Shown here in pieces: positions 23,600 to 34,507 of a stretch of DNA of 64,000 nt. Source of the DNA: Branchiostoma floridae. Lineage: Eukaryota; Chordata; Leptocardii; Amphioxiformes; Branchiostomatidae. The notes under the pieces were generated by a model, which had not been told where the DNA came from, ran no database searches, and was given only the letters and a program-made list of their open reading frames with translations. Location: assembly GCF_000003815.2 (NCBI RefSeq), contig NC_049994.1:18168138-18232137 (forward strand), given 5' to 3'. Within the stretch, counting starts at the first letter, position 1. Every line of letters starts with the position of its first letter. Made by a program: the position numbers and the translations under genes.

Positions 23600-24489
23600 G
23601 GAGCATATCACAATTTCTCCAATAAAGTACGCACATTTGAAACCTAATATCCATGGTGGCCTATAATAACTTAGCAATACATAGATTAGAGGGTAAGAAT
23701 TACATAATACGAAGTCTTAAGTTTCCTCCTTAACAATAACAACAGGAATTATCAGAAAATAATCAACAAGTTTGAAAACTTTAAAATATCCTATGAAACT
23801 ACATATCTACCATTGCACATTTCTACCATAGTGTGCACTTCCTTTTCTTCATTAACACTCTATCAACTTAGTTGTCGACACGAGTAAAATAATTTCATCG
23901 AGATCACAGCTTTTGTGTGGTCGATTATTTTCTTTTGTTGGTCTTCACTATAGGGTAGACATTTCTGAAACAGAATATATTCAAAGTAAGTTGGCAAAAT
24001 ATCATTTCATAACGCTCCAAATGTTACATATATAACAAAGTAACAAAAACTAATCCGATGCCTTAACTTGCTTTAGCTTAGAAAAAACTTCCTATTTGAA
24101 AAGGTCTATCAACTCATTCTATAATTCTTACACAGTCGACACTCATCAACATGAGAAGTTAAAAGTAATCAAGCTAGGTTTTACATGCAGGATGACCTTT
24201 CAAGTTCACTTGGCTTTTCTCACTGAGATTCTCACAATAGTGAGGTTGGAAGCACCTTGAACTTCCGGAAGGGTCACGCGGGGTCGAACTGTCGCTTATC
24301 CTGCTAACAAGCTCCCGTAAAGCCGGATTGTCATCAGTTTTACCGATGTTACATATCAAATTTCAGTCACACATCGCAGAGTAGTGACAATGATAACATG
24401 GGTTTTCTCCCACGTTTTGTAAAGTACTGGAAAAAACTTTATCAACAGACGATTTAGTAAAAGTCAATCGGATTATCATTGTTGGGTCA
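23600..24489. other. Spacer and 3' flank of gene 4
   Basis: Unit spacer continuing after the LINE. The 3'-flank block is at about 24208-24340 and a finger relic at about 24375-24430: read on the minus strand, GGGAGAAAACCC followed by a decayed CDQCDYSA coding sequence. No gene. Confidence 0.65.
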
Positions 24490-26136
24490 TTATCTTGTAT
24501 GGGTTTCCATATGTTTGGACAAGTTTGACTTCCGAGCTGTCCTAAACCCACACTCCCTACACATGTAGGGTTTCTCGCGGGTGTGTTTTGCTGCTATATG
24601 GTTGTCCAAATTGACTTTCTGTGCTGTAGAATATTCGCACTTGTCACACTTGTAAGGTTTTTCTCCTGTGTGGGTTCTCATGTGTTTGGATAAAGTAGAC
24701 CTTTGAGCTGCCCTATACCCACACTCCCCACACATGTAGGGTTTGTCCCCGGTATGTGTTGTTTGATGAGTAACCAAGTTAACTTTTACTGCAGCAGAAA
24801 AGTCACATTGATCACACTTGTAGGGTTTTTCTCCTGTATGAGTTCTGATGTGTTGGTATAACGTAGACTTTTGAGCTGTCCTGTACCCACACTCCCCACA
24901 CATGTAGTGTTTCTCACCGGTGTGCTTTGTTGCAATATGGTTGTTCAGAGTGGCCTTCTGTGCTGCAGAATAGTCACATTCCTCGCATGTGTATGGTTTC
25001 TCACCACTGTGTTTTGCTGCTATATGGTTGTCCAAATTGTTTTTCTGTGCTGCAGAATAGTCGCACTGGTCACACTTGTAGGGTTTCTCTCCGGTATGGG
25101 TTCTCATATGTCTGGATAACTTAGACTTTAGAACTGTCCTGTACCCACACTCACCACACATGTAGGGTTTCTCATCAGTGTGTTTTGCTGCTATATGGTG
25201 TTCTAGATTGCGTTTCACTGATGCAGAATAGTCGCATTGCTCACACTTGTAGGGTTTCTCATCAGTGTGCTTCGCTGCCAAATGACTGACCAAAGTAGAA
25301 GCCTGTGCTGCAGAATAGTCACACTGGTCGCACTTATACGGTTTTTCTCCAGTGTGGGTTCTCATATGTATGGATAACTTTGACTTTTGAACTGCCCGGT
25401 ATCCACATTCCCCACACATGTACGGTTTCTCTCCAGTGTGTTTTGCTGCTATATGGTTGTCCAAATTGCTTTTCAGTGCTGCAGAATAGTCGCACTGGTC
25501 ACACTTGTAGGGTTTTTCACCTGTATGAGTTTTCATATGTTTGGACAAGTAGGATTGATGAGTTGTCCTGTTCCCACACTCCCCACACATGTAGGGTTTC
25601 TCACCGGTGTGTTTTATGCGGTGCTCGTCTAAATGGGATTTCCGTGCTGCAGAATAGTCACACTGGTTACACTTAAAGGGTTTTTCTCCAGTATGGGTTC
25701 TTATATGTCGGGATAAGTCAGACTTTCGCGCTGTCTTGAACCCACACTCCCCACACATGTAGGGTTTCTCACCGGTGTGATTTATGCGATGCTCGTCTAA
25801 ATGGGATTTCTGTGCTGCAGAATAGTCACACTGGTTACACATAAAGGGTTTTTCTCCAGTATGGGTTCTCTTATGTCGGGATAAGTCAGACTTTCTAGTC
25901 GTCCTGTATCCACACTCCCCACAAATGTAGGGTTTCCCGCCACGGTGGCTTGCTTTATGGACATCTGAGGAAGATTTCTGTGTTGCAGCGTCCTTCAGAT
26001 TGACCTTTTGTGCTGCCGTCAGGTTGTCAACATTGCTTGATTTGCTGTCAGAGTCAACCAGGGGAACCTTGGTGAGAGACCCATCGTAGCAGCTCTGCTC
26101 CACTTTGGTGGGAGACCTATGTCCTGCCGTTGCCAT
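24490..26136 (-). CDS. C2H2 zinc-finger protein, 17 fingers (gene 4)
   Basis: 548 aa, the longest complete family member here. Leader [16 protein letters not shown], then ATQKSSSDVHKASH, the second half of a finger whose cysteines are gone, then 17 intact fingers. Contacts (-1, 2, 3, 6): RSDR QSHE RSDR RSHE HSYK LSNN QSKI QSTS VRNH LSKR QNNN QATN QSTQ VVNT QSTK QVNN RSNK. Fingers 3-7 match gene 5 fingers 6-10 closely, and fingers 4-5 match gene 10 fingers 8-9, showing block exchange among paralogs. The same-type pairs 8-9 and 11-12 break the alternation. The ATG follows the CATTAG acceptor. Exon 1 is at 27030. Confidence 0.95.
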   Translation of the reverse strand: MATAGHRSPTKVEQSCYDGSLTKVPLVDSDSKSSNVDNLTAAQKVNLKDAATQKSSSDVHKASHRGGKPYICGECGYRTTRKSDLSRHKRTHTGEKPFMCNQCDYSAAQKSHLDEHRINHTGEKPYMCGECGFKTARKSDLSRHIRTHTGEKPFKCNQCDYSAARKSHLDEHRIKHTGEKPYMCGECGNRTTHQSYLSKHMKTHTGEKPYKCDQCDYSAALKSNLDNHIAAKHTGEKPYMCGECGYRAVQKSKLSIHMRTHTGEKPYKCDQCDYSAAQASTLVSHLAAKHTDEKPYKCEQCDYSASVKRNLEHHIAAKHTDEKPYMCGECGYRTVLKSKLSRHMRTHTGEKPYKCDQCDYSAAQKNNLDNHIAAKHSGEKPYTCEECDYSAAQKATLNNHIATKHTGEKHYMCGECGYRTAQKSTLYQHIRTHTGEKPYKCDQCDFSAAVKVNLVTHQTTHTGDKPYMCGECGYRAAQRSTLSKHMRTHTGEKPYKCDKCEYSTAQKVNLDNHIAAKHTREKPYMCRECGFRTARKSNLSKHMETHTR

Positions 26137-27029
26137 GTCCTAATGAAAATGATAAAGAAATCATTTCAACTCATCGTGATGGGAAATAATTATGTTATAG
26201 CTTGATCACATAATTTCAACCCAATTTGGATGTGTTTTTTTTACAAAAAAATATTCGAATATTGATAATAATCCTGTTATCTAGAGTAAGCTGCAACAAC
26301 TACCCTGTCATCCCTTTCAATTATCCACTTAACACGTCAATTTAGCGCAGAATCTTTCTGATATTAAATAAAATCAATTCTACCCGAAAAAGAGAAGGAA
26401 CTGTTGTTATCATAAAACCAAGTAGTACATTTATATAGTATTTTCTGTAAGAAAATTGCAGAGAGGTTAAATTTTAGTTCAGACCCATAACAGAAATGAA
26501 GGTTAACATACAACAACGATGATGTTGTGACATAATTGTCTCTCTCTCCAGCTGACCCTATATACTAAACTCAAATTTGATGCCCACAGCTGATGCAGTT
26601 AGGAAACAGCAGAATCTAACAGTAGATGATACAAAATAAACTATTTGCCCACAAGTTGAAAAATGACACAGGCTGAAACAGTCTCCTCTCCATTCCTTCC
26701 TTGCATTCAAAGGTCATTTGCAGATCATTTTAAATGTGAGCGGTACAAACCATTAAACGGCCTTACATGGCATCGCATATAATGTCACATCCTCAAAAAG
26801 GCAACTTACATCCTCCAAAGCGATCATTTTGCCTCCTACACGACGTGCGGAGGTAATATGAGAGTCACACGTATGTTTGGTCTCGCCCCCCTCCCCCTTC
26901 GTTTTTACCATATACACATACAGAAATCTCCTACGAACTATCATAATACTTCCACTTTTTCCCACAGAAATGACCCCTAACTCTTACGCTAAACATCAGA
27001 ATACGTGGTTGCTCGCTGTTAAGTCTTAC
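26137..27029 (-). other. Intron 1 of gene 4
   Basis: Family intron with the CAAATTTGATGCCCAC block, the CTACACGACGTGCGGAGG block (about 26839) and the C-rich tract at about 26885. Nothing coding. Confidence 0.65.
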
Positions 27030-27186
27030 CTGCTTCTAAGACGGGTTTTCTCCTCGCGTAACGTTGGTCTCGGGCTGCTTTGTCCTTCCGACGTATCGAG
27101 GGGTCAGAGGTGAAATTATTTGGGTCGAAGGTGAATATGTACTCCTGATTACCTATAAAGTATTTTGATTTCTGCCGACACGTTAG
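27030..27186 (-). promoter_or_regulatory. Exon 1 and promoter of gene 4
   Basis: Donor GCAG|GTAAG (GT at 27028-27029). DR1-type GGGTCAGAGGTGA is at about 27101-27113; the second copy is eroded to GGGTCGAAGGTGA at 27122-27134. CCGACACGTTA replaces the usual CCAACACGTTA. Confidence 0.62.
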
Positions 27187-28088
27187 TGGGATTGTCAATC
27201 ACTCACTAATTGGTTTTCGTGTTTTCATGGGTAAATCATAGCGTATTTGACTAGCATCGCAAACAGACATGGGTGTTTTCATGTTAGATAATATTCAAGC
27301 AGTTTTTCTTTCTGGCGGTTACTTTTTTACAAACGAAAAGTCGTTTTGCGTTACAAACAACTTAATCACTGTATAAGGTACTCTGAGAAATCCTGCAGTT
27401 GTTGTTTCAAAATTTACAAAAGGTAGATAAAGATGCATGCGATTTAACTAAGTATCATATCTCTGACTCTGCTACGTTCCACTTTGGACTCCCAAACATG
27501 GTCATGCAAGCTTAGGTAGAGTAGACCACGCAAAACATATCTACATCAACTTTGTGAAGATACTGACTGCTCGGCTGAAGATCTGCCCACACGCCTGTTA
27601 TACTGTAGGCACTTAGTTCGAACGTGCGTTCTACGCGGCATAGAATAAGCGTCTTTGATGCCCGACCTAGGTGCGTTATCTCGACCGTTTGAAGACTTTA
27701 TAGAGTTCTTTGGGTGTCCAAATGCAATGCAACAGCCAGACGGAATGTTGTAGAATATGTCTATAATTTCGTAATTTTTGTTCAATGTTCAAAAACCGTC
27801 CGGGGCACTAAATGATCGAATTCAAAGCCTTTGAAACAAGCGTGCCCAAGGCGTTGGAGGATAGGGAAGGATGGAGGAAGAGAGTCATGTCCATCCGTGC
27901 AACCAGCATGCCCGGATGATGTTGATGAGCTCTGTTACAAACTGTAATAGTAATGTCATGTGTTGTATCTTATTGTGGAATCAGACGGAGACGGTAGAAG
28001 CTGCTAAATATTGCATTTTATTGTGTTAGCTCTACAGTGGCTGGTGGTGGAGGTCATTTTACCCCTTACTAGCTCCTTGGTGCCTACC
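27187..28088. other. Diverged upstream spacer of gene 4
   Basis: Only patches of family spacer remain (GGAATCAGACGGAGACGG near 27980). Most of 27200-27960 is not seen in other units and shows no gene, TIR or recognisable repeat. A left-hand copy of a 19-bp direct repeat ends at 28088. Confidence 0.5.
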
Positions 28089-28526
28089 TAGGGGTGGGTA
28101 CCGGTACAGAAAATTCAGGTCCAGCAGGTCCGGTTCAGGTCCAAAGGATCAGGTCTAGGTCCGGACCTGAACCTGGACCTGATTCAGTATGACTCATATC
28201 AATGGTCCATTTTACTACAAAGAAATCTGTTTGGTGGAGTATTAGACTTACGCTGGCGTTTTAAAACCCTACAATGCTACCTGCACCTGTACGATTGGCT
28301 TTAAACTTGGTAGAAATTACTATAAACTCTACTCTACTTCACTCTTGTTATTTTCTTCCACCTGCAAGCGCCAAAACGTGTGAATGCCTGTTAAAATAAT
28401 CTGTTAATTTTCTTATCGGTCCAACCTCCGGTCGACCTAATTTTTTTCCGGTCCGGTTTTTCTGGACCGGTCCAATAAGAAAAACCGGTTTTGTACTGGT
28501 ACGCTGTATCGATACCCAGCCCTTAA
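28089..28526. mobile_element. hAT-like short TIR element with 19-bp flanking repeats
   Basis: Ends: TAGGGGTGGGTACCGGTACA, and at the right the complement of TAAGGGCTGGGTATCGATAC, so imperfect inverted termini of the AGGGNTGGGTA type seen in hAT elements. The interior is rich in GGTCCGG / CCGGACC blocks and can fold on itself. The flanking direct repeat TAGCTCCTTGGTGCCTACC occurs at 28070-28088 and 28527-28545, much longer than the usual 8-bp hAT duplication. No coding sequence. Confidence 0.65.
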
Positions 28527-28900
28527 TAGCTCCTTGGTGCCTACCATACTTAATTTTTTTCATGGACTATGCTAACGTGAAGATATTGGAGGGTAAAACT
28601 TAAATAATACAAACCCAAATGCTAAATTTTCTCTCCAAGAAAATGAACAGGCAATATCAGAAAATAATTTCTAAGTTTATTATTGTTTTTGTTCGAACTC
28701 CTTTTACTGACACCATTGCTAATATGTTAGTATTCACTGATGTTTATGCTGACTACAACTATTCTAAACAACATATACCAAACGTTGGCAAATTCGTGTT
28801 TTATAACACATGGTAAGAATATACTAGACTCCCTTGCAGTCTTCGGGAAGGGGCTGTTGTTGGGGGAAGGGGGTGGCGTTGGTCCGCGATTTGCAACGTT
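28527..28900. other. Spacer between hAT-like element and TIR-element end
   Basis: AT-rich remnant of unit spacer (ATGGACTATGCTAAC near 28561, CTAACAACG-type patches), then G-rich sequence from about 28845. No gene seen. Confidence 0.5.
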
Positions 28901-29071
28901 GGCTATGTTCTATTGTGCCGGGAAGGGGAGTTTGTTGTGGAAGGGAGTTTGCCGTGATAGCGAGTTTCTGCCCCGCTATCACTACATGGCAAATGGACAC
29001 CTCTTGGCTGACTACACTCCTTGGCCAGTTTGGTACTATTTTATGCCATTGTAGGATCTGCTTGGAGATTA
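28901..29071. mobile_element. One end of the TAATCTCCAAGCAGATC TIR element, truncating gene 5
   Basis: The right end GATCTGCTTGGAGATTA (29055-29071) is the same terminus as the complete 137-bp element at 35263-35399. About 90 bp of interior is shared (CAAATGGACACCTCTTGGCTGACTG-like, reverse orientation). The opposite terminus is not visible, so the left boundary is approximate. The minus-strand TAA at the terminus is the stop codon of gene 5. Confidence 0.65.
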
Positions 29072-30610
29072 ACACTGGTCACACTTGTAGGGTTTTTCTC
29101 CGGCATGGGTTCTCATATGTTGGGATAAGTTAGACCTTCGAGCTGTCCTGTACCCACACTCCCCACACATGTAGGGTTTCTCACCGGTGTGCTTCGCTGC
29201 CATATGGTGGTCCAGATGGGGTTTCTGTGCTGCAGAATAGTCACACTGATCACACCTGTAGGTTTCTTCTCCAGCATGGGTTCTCATGTGTATGGACAAG
29301 TTAGCTCTATGAGCTGTCCTGTACCCGCAATCCTCACACATGTAGGGTTTCTCACCGGTGTGTTTTGTTCCAACATGTCTGGGCAAATTGCCTTTCGCTG
29401 CTGTAGAATAGTCGCACTGGTCACACTTGTAGGGTCTCTCTCCTGTATGCGTTCTCATATGTCTGGATAAGTTAGGCCTTTGAGTTGTTCTGAACCCACA
29501 CTCCCCACACATGTAGGGTTTCTCACCAGCGTGCTTTGCTGCCATATGGATGTCCAAAGTACCTTTCTGTGCAGCAGAATAGTCACACTGGTCACACTTG
29601 TAGGGTTTTTCTCCTGTATGGGTTCTCATGTGCCTGGATAACTTAGACTTTTGAACTGACCTGTACCTGCACTCGCCACACATGTAGGGTTTCTCACCGG
29701 TGTGTTTTGCTGCTATATGGTTGTCCAAATTGGCTTTCAGTGCAGCAGAATACTCACACTGATCACACTTGTAGGGTTTTTCACCTGTATGGGTTGTCAT
29801 ATGTTTGGACAAGTAGGAATGATGAGCTGTCCTGTACCCACACTCCCCACACATGTAGGGTTTCTCACCGGTGTGTTTCATGCGATGCTTGTGTAAATAG
29901 GATTTCCGTGCTGCAGAATAGTCACACTGATCACACTTGTAGGGTTTTTCTCCTGTATGGGCTCTCATATGTCGGGTTAAGTCAGACTTTCGCGCTGTCT
30001 TGAACACACACTCATCACACATGTAGGGTTTCTCATCAGTGTGCTTTGCTGCCATATGGTGCTCCAGGTAGGATTTCTGTGATGCAGAATAGTCGCACTG
30101 GTCACACTTGTAGGGTTTTTCTCCAGTATGGCTTCTCATATGACTGGATAACGCAGACTTTTGAGTTGTCCTGTACCCACATTTCTCACACATGTAGGGT
30201 TTGTCCCCAGTATGTGTTGCTTGATGAGTAACCAAGTTACCCCTTTCTGCGGCAGCGAAGTCGCACAAGTCGCACTTGTACGGTTTTTCACCTGTATGGG
30301 TTCTCATATGTCTGGCTAATGCAAACTTTCGAGCAGTGCTATATCCACACTCCCCGCACACGTACGGCTTTCTAACAGTGTGAGTTTCAAGATGACGGTC
30401 TAGGACTGACTTACATGTTACAGAATAGCAACAGTGGTCGCACTTGTACGGTTTCTCAACAGCGTTTTTCAAGTTGACTTTCTGTGCTGCTGTCTGGTTT
30501 TCAGCATCGCTTGATTTGCTGTTACAGGCAATCTGAGAAACCCCAGTGGGAGACCCATCATAGCAGTTCTGCTCTACTCCAGTGTGAGACCCGTGTCCCA
30601 CCGTTGCCAT
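29069..30610 (-). CDS. C2H2 zinc-finger protein, 16 fingers, C-terminus cut by a transposon (gene 5)
   Basis: 513 aa from the ATG at 30608-30610. An in-frame extension to 30640 starts at TTG and crosses the TCTAATGAG acceptor region, so it is rejected. Leader MATVGHGSHTGVEQNC with [10 protein letters not shown], then 16 fingers and half of a 17th, which stops at KCDQC. Contacts (-1, 2, 3, 6): CSVR RFAR EGNT QSAS QSYH RSDR RSYK HSYK LANN QSKR QGTI QPNR AGNR HANI QPHH RSNQ. The stop TAA comes from the terminal repeat of a TIR element inserted in finger 17. The leader is closest to those of genes 9 and 7. Exon 1 is at 31560. Confidence 0.93.
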   Translation of the reverse strand: MATVGHGSHTGVEQNCYDGSPTGVSQIACNSKSSDAENQTAAQKVNLKNAVEKPYKCDHCCYSVTCKSVLDRHLETHTVRKPYVCGECGYSTARKFALARHMRTHTGEKPYKCDLCDFAAAERGNLVTHQATHTGDKPYMCEKCGYRTTQKSALSSHMRSHTGEKPYKCDQCDYSASQKSYLEHHMAAKHTDEKPYMCDECVFKTARKSDLTRHMRAHTGEKPYKCDQCDYSAARKSYLHKHRMKHTGEKPYMCGECGYRTAHHSYLSKHMTTHTGEKPYKCDQCEYSAALKANLDNHIAAKHTGEKPYMCGECRYRSVQKSKLSRHMRTHTGEKPYKCDQCDYSAAQKGTLDIHMAAKHAGEKPYMCGECGFRTTQRPNLSRHMRTHTGERPYKCDQCDYSTAAKGNLPRHVGTKHTGEKPYMCEDCGYRTAHRANLSIHMRTHAGEETYRCDQCDYSAAQKPHLDHHMAAKHTGEKPYMCGECGYRTARRSNLSQHMRTHAGEKPYKCDQC

Positions 30611-31559
30611 GTCCAATCTAATGAGAAAATGAAGAAACAATTACAAAAGTCAGAAAATACTTATTTATAATAGAGTATATAGTTTTCTTTGATCAGGCTT
30701 AGCTATAGAATTGCAACTTAAAGAATTACATTTTACACCACAACAAGTTAACACGCTTCATAGTAAATGATTTTCTACCCTTTCAAGACTTCCACAAGAA
30801 AGTTACTACAAAATCACCTACAAACACGTCCAATTATTTACCCACTTGACTAAGCTGTTCAAAGCCATTGCACACAACAATAGAAGAAAAGAGATGCAAG
30901 CACCATAAAATGTAAATGAATCCGTTTGTTTAGCAATATAATTCACATATCATTATCTTCATTAGTAAAAGTTAAAGCAATTATTTTGAACACCCCTCCT
31001 CTAATACCTTCATAGCCGTCTAAACTAGGCACTTATGAGTATGGCATGAATATGCACAGATAATAAAAGGCGATGTTCCTTTTTTTAAATTCAATAATTT
31101 TGCTAATAGAAGTAGATTCCTACAAAATATTCTATTTAACTACAATTAACCCCACTTCTAGCTCGCTAAGATGCTTTTCTTCTATTTAGATATTTAGATG
31201 CCCGTATGTATACACCCTCTCTCAATGAATCGTCACTTCCGAAGGTCGAAGGCCGAATGTTGTTTCAACATGTTCTAAAAAACTGGTAATTTCACCATAT
31301 GACTTTATTTATCTCACCTCACCTCACTTCACCGGTCCCAATCTATACCAATACTATATATGATTTTGCATCCACTTTGCCTGCTGCAATACGAACGCAC
31401 CGTTTGGTTTCGCCCCCCTCCCCCTTCATTTCTACTATTTTGTCACGTCTACAAAATGCCTATGGATCCTCCCGTTACTGTGGTCTTTCTTCCACAGAAA
31501 TGAAACAAAACTATTAAACTAGGTGACGAAATACTTGCCTGCTCGTTTGTAAGTCTTAC
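30611..31559 (-). other. Intron 1 of gene 5
   Basis: Resembles the gene 1 intron (CGCTTCATAGTAAA block near 30760; CTTCACCACTTCCG-type segment). The C-rich tract CGCCCCCCTCCCCC is at about 31411. No gene. Confidence 0.6.
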
Positions 31560-31729
31560 CTGATTCTTATGACGCTTTTTTTTCTCTCCAAGTAAGCCGG
31601 CAGTGGGGGAGGCCACGGCCACGTCTTCGGACGTATCGTGAGGTCAGGGGTGAATGGAATGTAGGGCGGAGGTTAAAATGTGCGCCTGGTTATCCATATA
31701 AACCTCTTAACTTCAGATAGCACGTTAGG
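31560..31729 (-). promoter_or_regulatory. Exon 1 and truncated promoter of gene 5
   Basis: Minus-strand donor CAG|GTAAG (GT at 31558-31559). The first DR1-type site is AGGTCAGGGGTGA; the second is degraded. Family similarity stops near the CACGTTAGG at about 31721-31729, so the more distal promoter is missing or replaced. Confidence 0.58.
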
Positions 31730-33104
31730 CTTTTCCCCCGTTTTGTCAACGGTTCGCACGTCTATTTCTCGGGTTATTGCGGCCAGCCCTGCCTCCTGCC
31801 TTGCATGGAAACACTCACTTACTACCGTGCCAGGCAGGGAAATCCACTCTGGACTTGTTCTGGGAAAGTATGAGAATTTGCTTATGTCTGTGCGGGCTCA
31901 TCTTACATTAAAGAAACGTCTACATTCATTACAAAAAAATGGTAAAGAATGGTAAGATAAACGCTAGATTGGTTTGTCTGGGGGACTTTAACATATTACT
32001 AGCCAAGTTACTCACCCAGCTTACTGTACTAGCGTTTAGCAATCGGATTACTACATTTGATACTGTACCACATCCATAAAGACCATGAAATCATAACAAG
32101 GCTTCGTGGTCAATGTATAAAACGTTTTTTTGTGTGTGTGTGAACGAGAAATATGTCAATACATATTCAAGGAACACAACAAAAATGAAATATGGTATAC
32201 TAGTAGTTGAATAATATACGAGATAAGACTACCAGTAATATTTCACTAGTGTAACTTACGTATCATACTTACTTGAAAACAGTGGAAACTGTACCATTGT
32301 CAGTCAAATCTTAGTTTTCTATTAGTTAATTGTTTACAAGGTTGGCAACAAACTTGCTGTTACTAAAAGACTTAAAATAAAGGTATACAGATGCATGTAT
32401 TGGCAGTATATGGATAACTATCTGCGCTATTCTATCAAGGATATAAGTAACATTCCGTGACTTTCTATGTACGGCTATAGAATGATTATTACTTATGAAC
32501 GCTATAAGGCAGTATGAAGTGATTACTACATGTGAACGTTATAATATATGCGTACTAAAATGCAGATCGATCAGTAAGAACAGGTACTGTAGTACTCTCT
32601 ACGGTAGAAATTTGATAATTTAGTGATTACTGCATATGAACACTATAATATATTCAAATGACAACGAGATCCCTCAGTAAGAACAGTTAGTATCAAGCGT
32701 TTACAGAGTATTTGTTATCGAACGAAGGTGCGTAGTTTATTTTTGAAGGAGCTGGCTGTACGTTAATGATAATAAATATTAACGATATTGACTGTCGCAT
32801 GTCATAGATTCATCACATTTTAAAATACTTCAAATTTGCGAGTTAAATTTGAAGGTGGCTTTAAATTTGTGAGAAACTTGAGAATAAAATAGCAATGGTC
32901 AGTGTCAAATGTTAAACTATCTCTATCGAAGTTAGATTCAGGTTAGAAAGCTTTCAAGCGTATAATCAATACAGTTATGGAATAATACAAATCATTATTG
33001 TCTATATGTTCACTAAATCTGTCTGCTGACACTTGTCCTTGAGTTAAACAGACTTTACAATACCGTTTTTATCATTTAAGAGCAAAGTTATGTCAAATGA
33101 TGTT

Positions 33105-33106
<2 letters not shown>
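31730..33106. other. Non-family DNA between gene 5 promoter and gene 6
   Basis: About 1.4 kb without recognisable unit sequence. A decayed direct repeat, AGTGATTACTAC-like with CACTATAATATA, starts near 32480, 32518 and 32622. No ORF, TIR or RNA gene that I can support. Confidence 0.5.

Positions 33107-33182
<76 letters not shown>
33107..33182. repeat. (TA)n microsatellite
   Basis: About 37 TA dinucleotides, uninterrupted from 33110 to 33181. The length in the assembly may not reflect the true length. Confidence 0.98.
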
Positions 33183-33184
<2 letters not shown>

Positions 33185-33349
33185 CTTTTCCCCCAGAATT
33201 TTTTTGCTACAGGAGTCACACTTTTCACATTTGATTTTTTGCTTGTAGTGTTTTTCACCTGTACGGCTTTACAAGGGATGGAACAAGGTAGACTTCAGAG
33301 TTGCCTTGTACCCACACTCCCCACACATGTAGGGTTTTTCACCGGTTTA
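33183..33349 (-). pseudogene. In-frame finger relics downstream of gene 6
   Basis: Continuing the gene 6 frame past its TGA (33350-33352), the next codon is TAA, then [16 protein letters not shown] and KSTLFHPL up to another stop, then SRTGEKHYK and KCEKCDSC. This is at least one finger with lost histidines plus part of a second. Relative to the normal KHTGEKP junction, three extra codons containing two stops sit between KH and TGEKP. Confidence 0.75.
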
Positions 33350-34507
33350 TCACGAGTGCTTAGCCGATACATGCTTGTCCAAATTGTTTTTCTGTACTGA
33401 GGAATAGTCACATTGCTCACACTTGAATGGTTTTTGTCCCATATGAATTTTCATGTGTTTGGCTAAGTCAGACTTCCAAGCTGTCCTGTACCCACACTCC
33501 CCACACATGTAGGGTTTCTCGCCGATGTGCTTTGCTAAATGTTTGTTAAAATTTGATTTAGATGCTGCAGAATAGTCGCACTGGTCACACTTGTAGGGTT
33601 TTTCCCCTGTATGGATTCTCATGTGTTCGGATAAGTCAGATTTTCGAGCGGTCCTATACCCGCACTCTCCACACATGAAGGGTTTCTCACCAGTGTGTTT
33701 TGTGCGATGCCGGTCCAAACTGTGTTTCCGTGCTGCAGAATAGTCGCATTGGCCACACTTGTAAGGTTTTTCACCTGTGTGGGTTCTCATATGTTGAGAT
33801 AATTCAGACTTTTGAACTGTCCTATATCCACACTCACCGCACATGTAGGGTTTCTCACCTGTGTGTTTCCTTATATGTTTGACCAAATCGGATTTATGTG
33901 CTGTAGAATAGTCACACTGGTCACACATATAGGGTTTGTCACCAGTATGGGTTCTCATATGTCGGGATAATGAACCATTAAAAGCTGTCCTGTACCCACA
34001 CTCCCCACACATATAGGGTTTCTCACCAGTGTGTTTTGCTGCTATATGACTGTCCACGTGGACTTTCTGTGCTGCAGAATAGTCACACTGACCACACTTG
34101 TAGGGTTTTTCTCCAGTATGGGTTCTCATATGTCGGGATAAGTAAGTCTTTCGTGCTGTCTTGAACCCACACTTTCCGCACATGAAGGGTTTCTCACCAG
34201 TGTGTTTCGCTGCCATATGATGGTCAAGGTGGGGGTTTTGTGCTGCAGAATAGTTGCACTGGTCACACTTGTAAGGTTTTTCTCCTGAATGGGTTCTCAT
34301 ATGTCGGGATAAGTTAGACCTATCAGCCGTTCTGTATCCACACTCCCCACACATGTAGGGTTTCTCACCAGCGGTACTCGCCCGGACGCTTTGTACTGCC
34401 ATCTGGTGTCCATCATCAGTTGTTTTGCTGTTGCAAACCTCGCTGGGAGACCCATCATAGCATTGCTTGTCTACTTCGGTGGGAGACCCGTATCCTGGTG
34501 CCGACAT
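33350..34507 (-). CDS. C2H2 zinc-finger protein, 12 fingers (gene 6)
   Basis: 385 aa. The divergent leader MSAPGYGSPTEVDKQC lacks a clear AAQKV block. Contacts (-1, 2, 3, 6): DSNR QPHH RTYR QVHS FGSR HSDK QSEQ RHSR RSDE SSNK WSDK QNNK. Alternation of the two finger types is perfect over all 12 fingers. The ATG follows minus-strand TTCCCTAG, an acceptor, with a few bases of 5' UTR. Neither the family promoter upstream nor the family 3' flank downstream is found, so this member sits in a different context or in an assembly join. Former C-terminal fingers are cut off by tandem stops. Confidence 0.93.
   Translation of the reverse strand: MSAPGYGSPTEVDKQCYDGSPSEVCNSKTTDDGHQMAVQSVRASTAGEKPYMCGECGYRTADRSNLSRHMRTHSGEKPYKCDQCNYSAAQNPHLDHHMAAKHTGEKPFMCGKCGFKTARKTYLSRHMRTHTGEKPYKCGQCDYSAAQKVHVDSHIAAKHTGEKPYMCGECGYRTAFNGSLSRHMRTHTGDKPYMCDQCDYSTAHKSDLVKHIRKHTGEKPYMCGECGYRTVQKSELSQHMRTHTGEKPYKCGQCDYSAARKHSLDRHRTKHTGEKPFMCGECGYRTARKSDLSEHMRIHTGEKPYKCDQCDYSAASKSNFNKHLAKHIGEKPYMCGECGYRTAWKSDLAKHMKIHMGQKPFKCEQCDYSSVQKNNLDKHVSAKHS

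Noticed and set aside
30611..30640. Ten extra N-terminal codons for gene 5
   Set aside because: They start at TTG and cross the intron acceptor; the paralogs all begin at the MAT codon.
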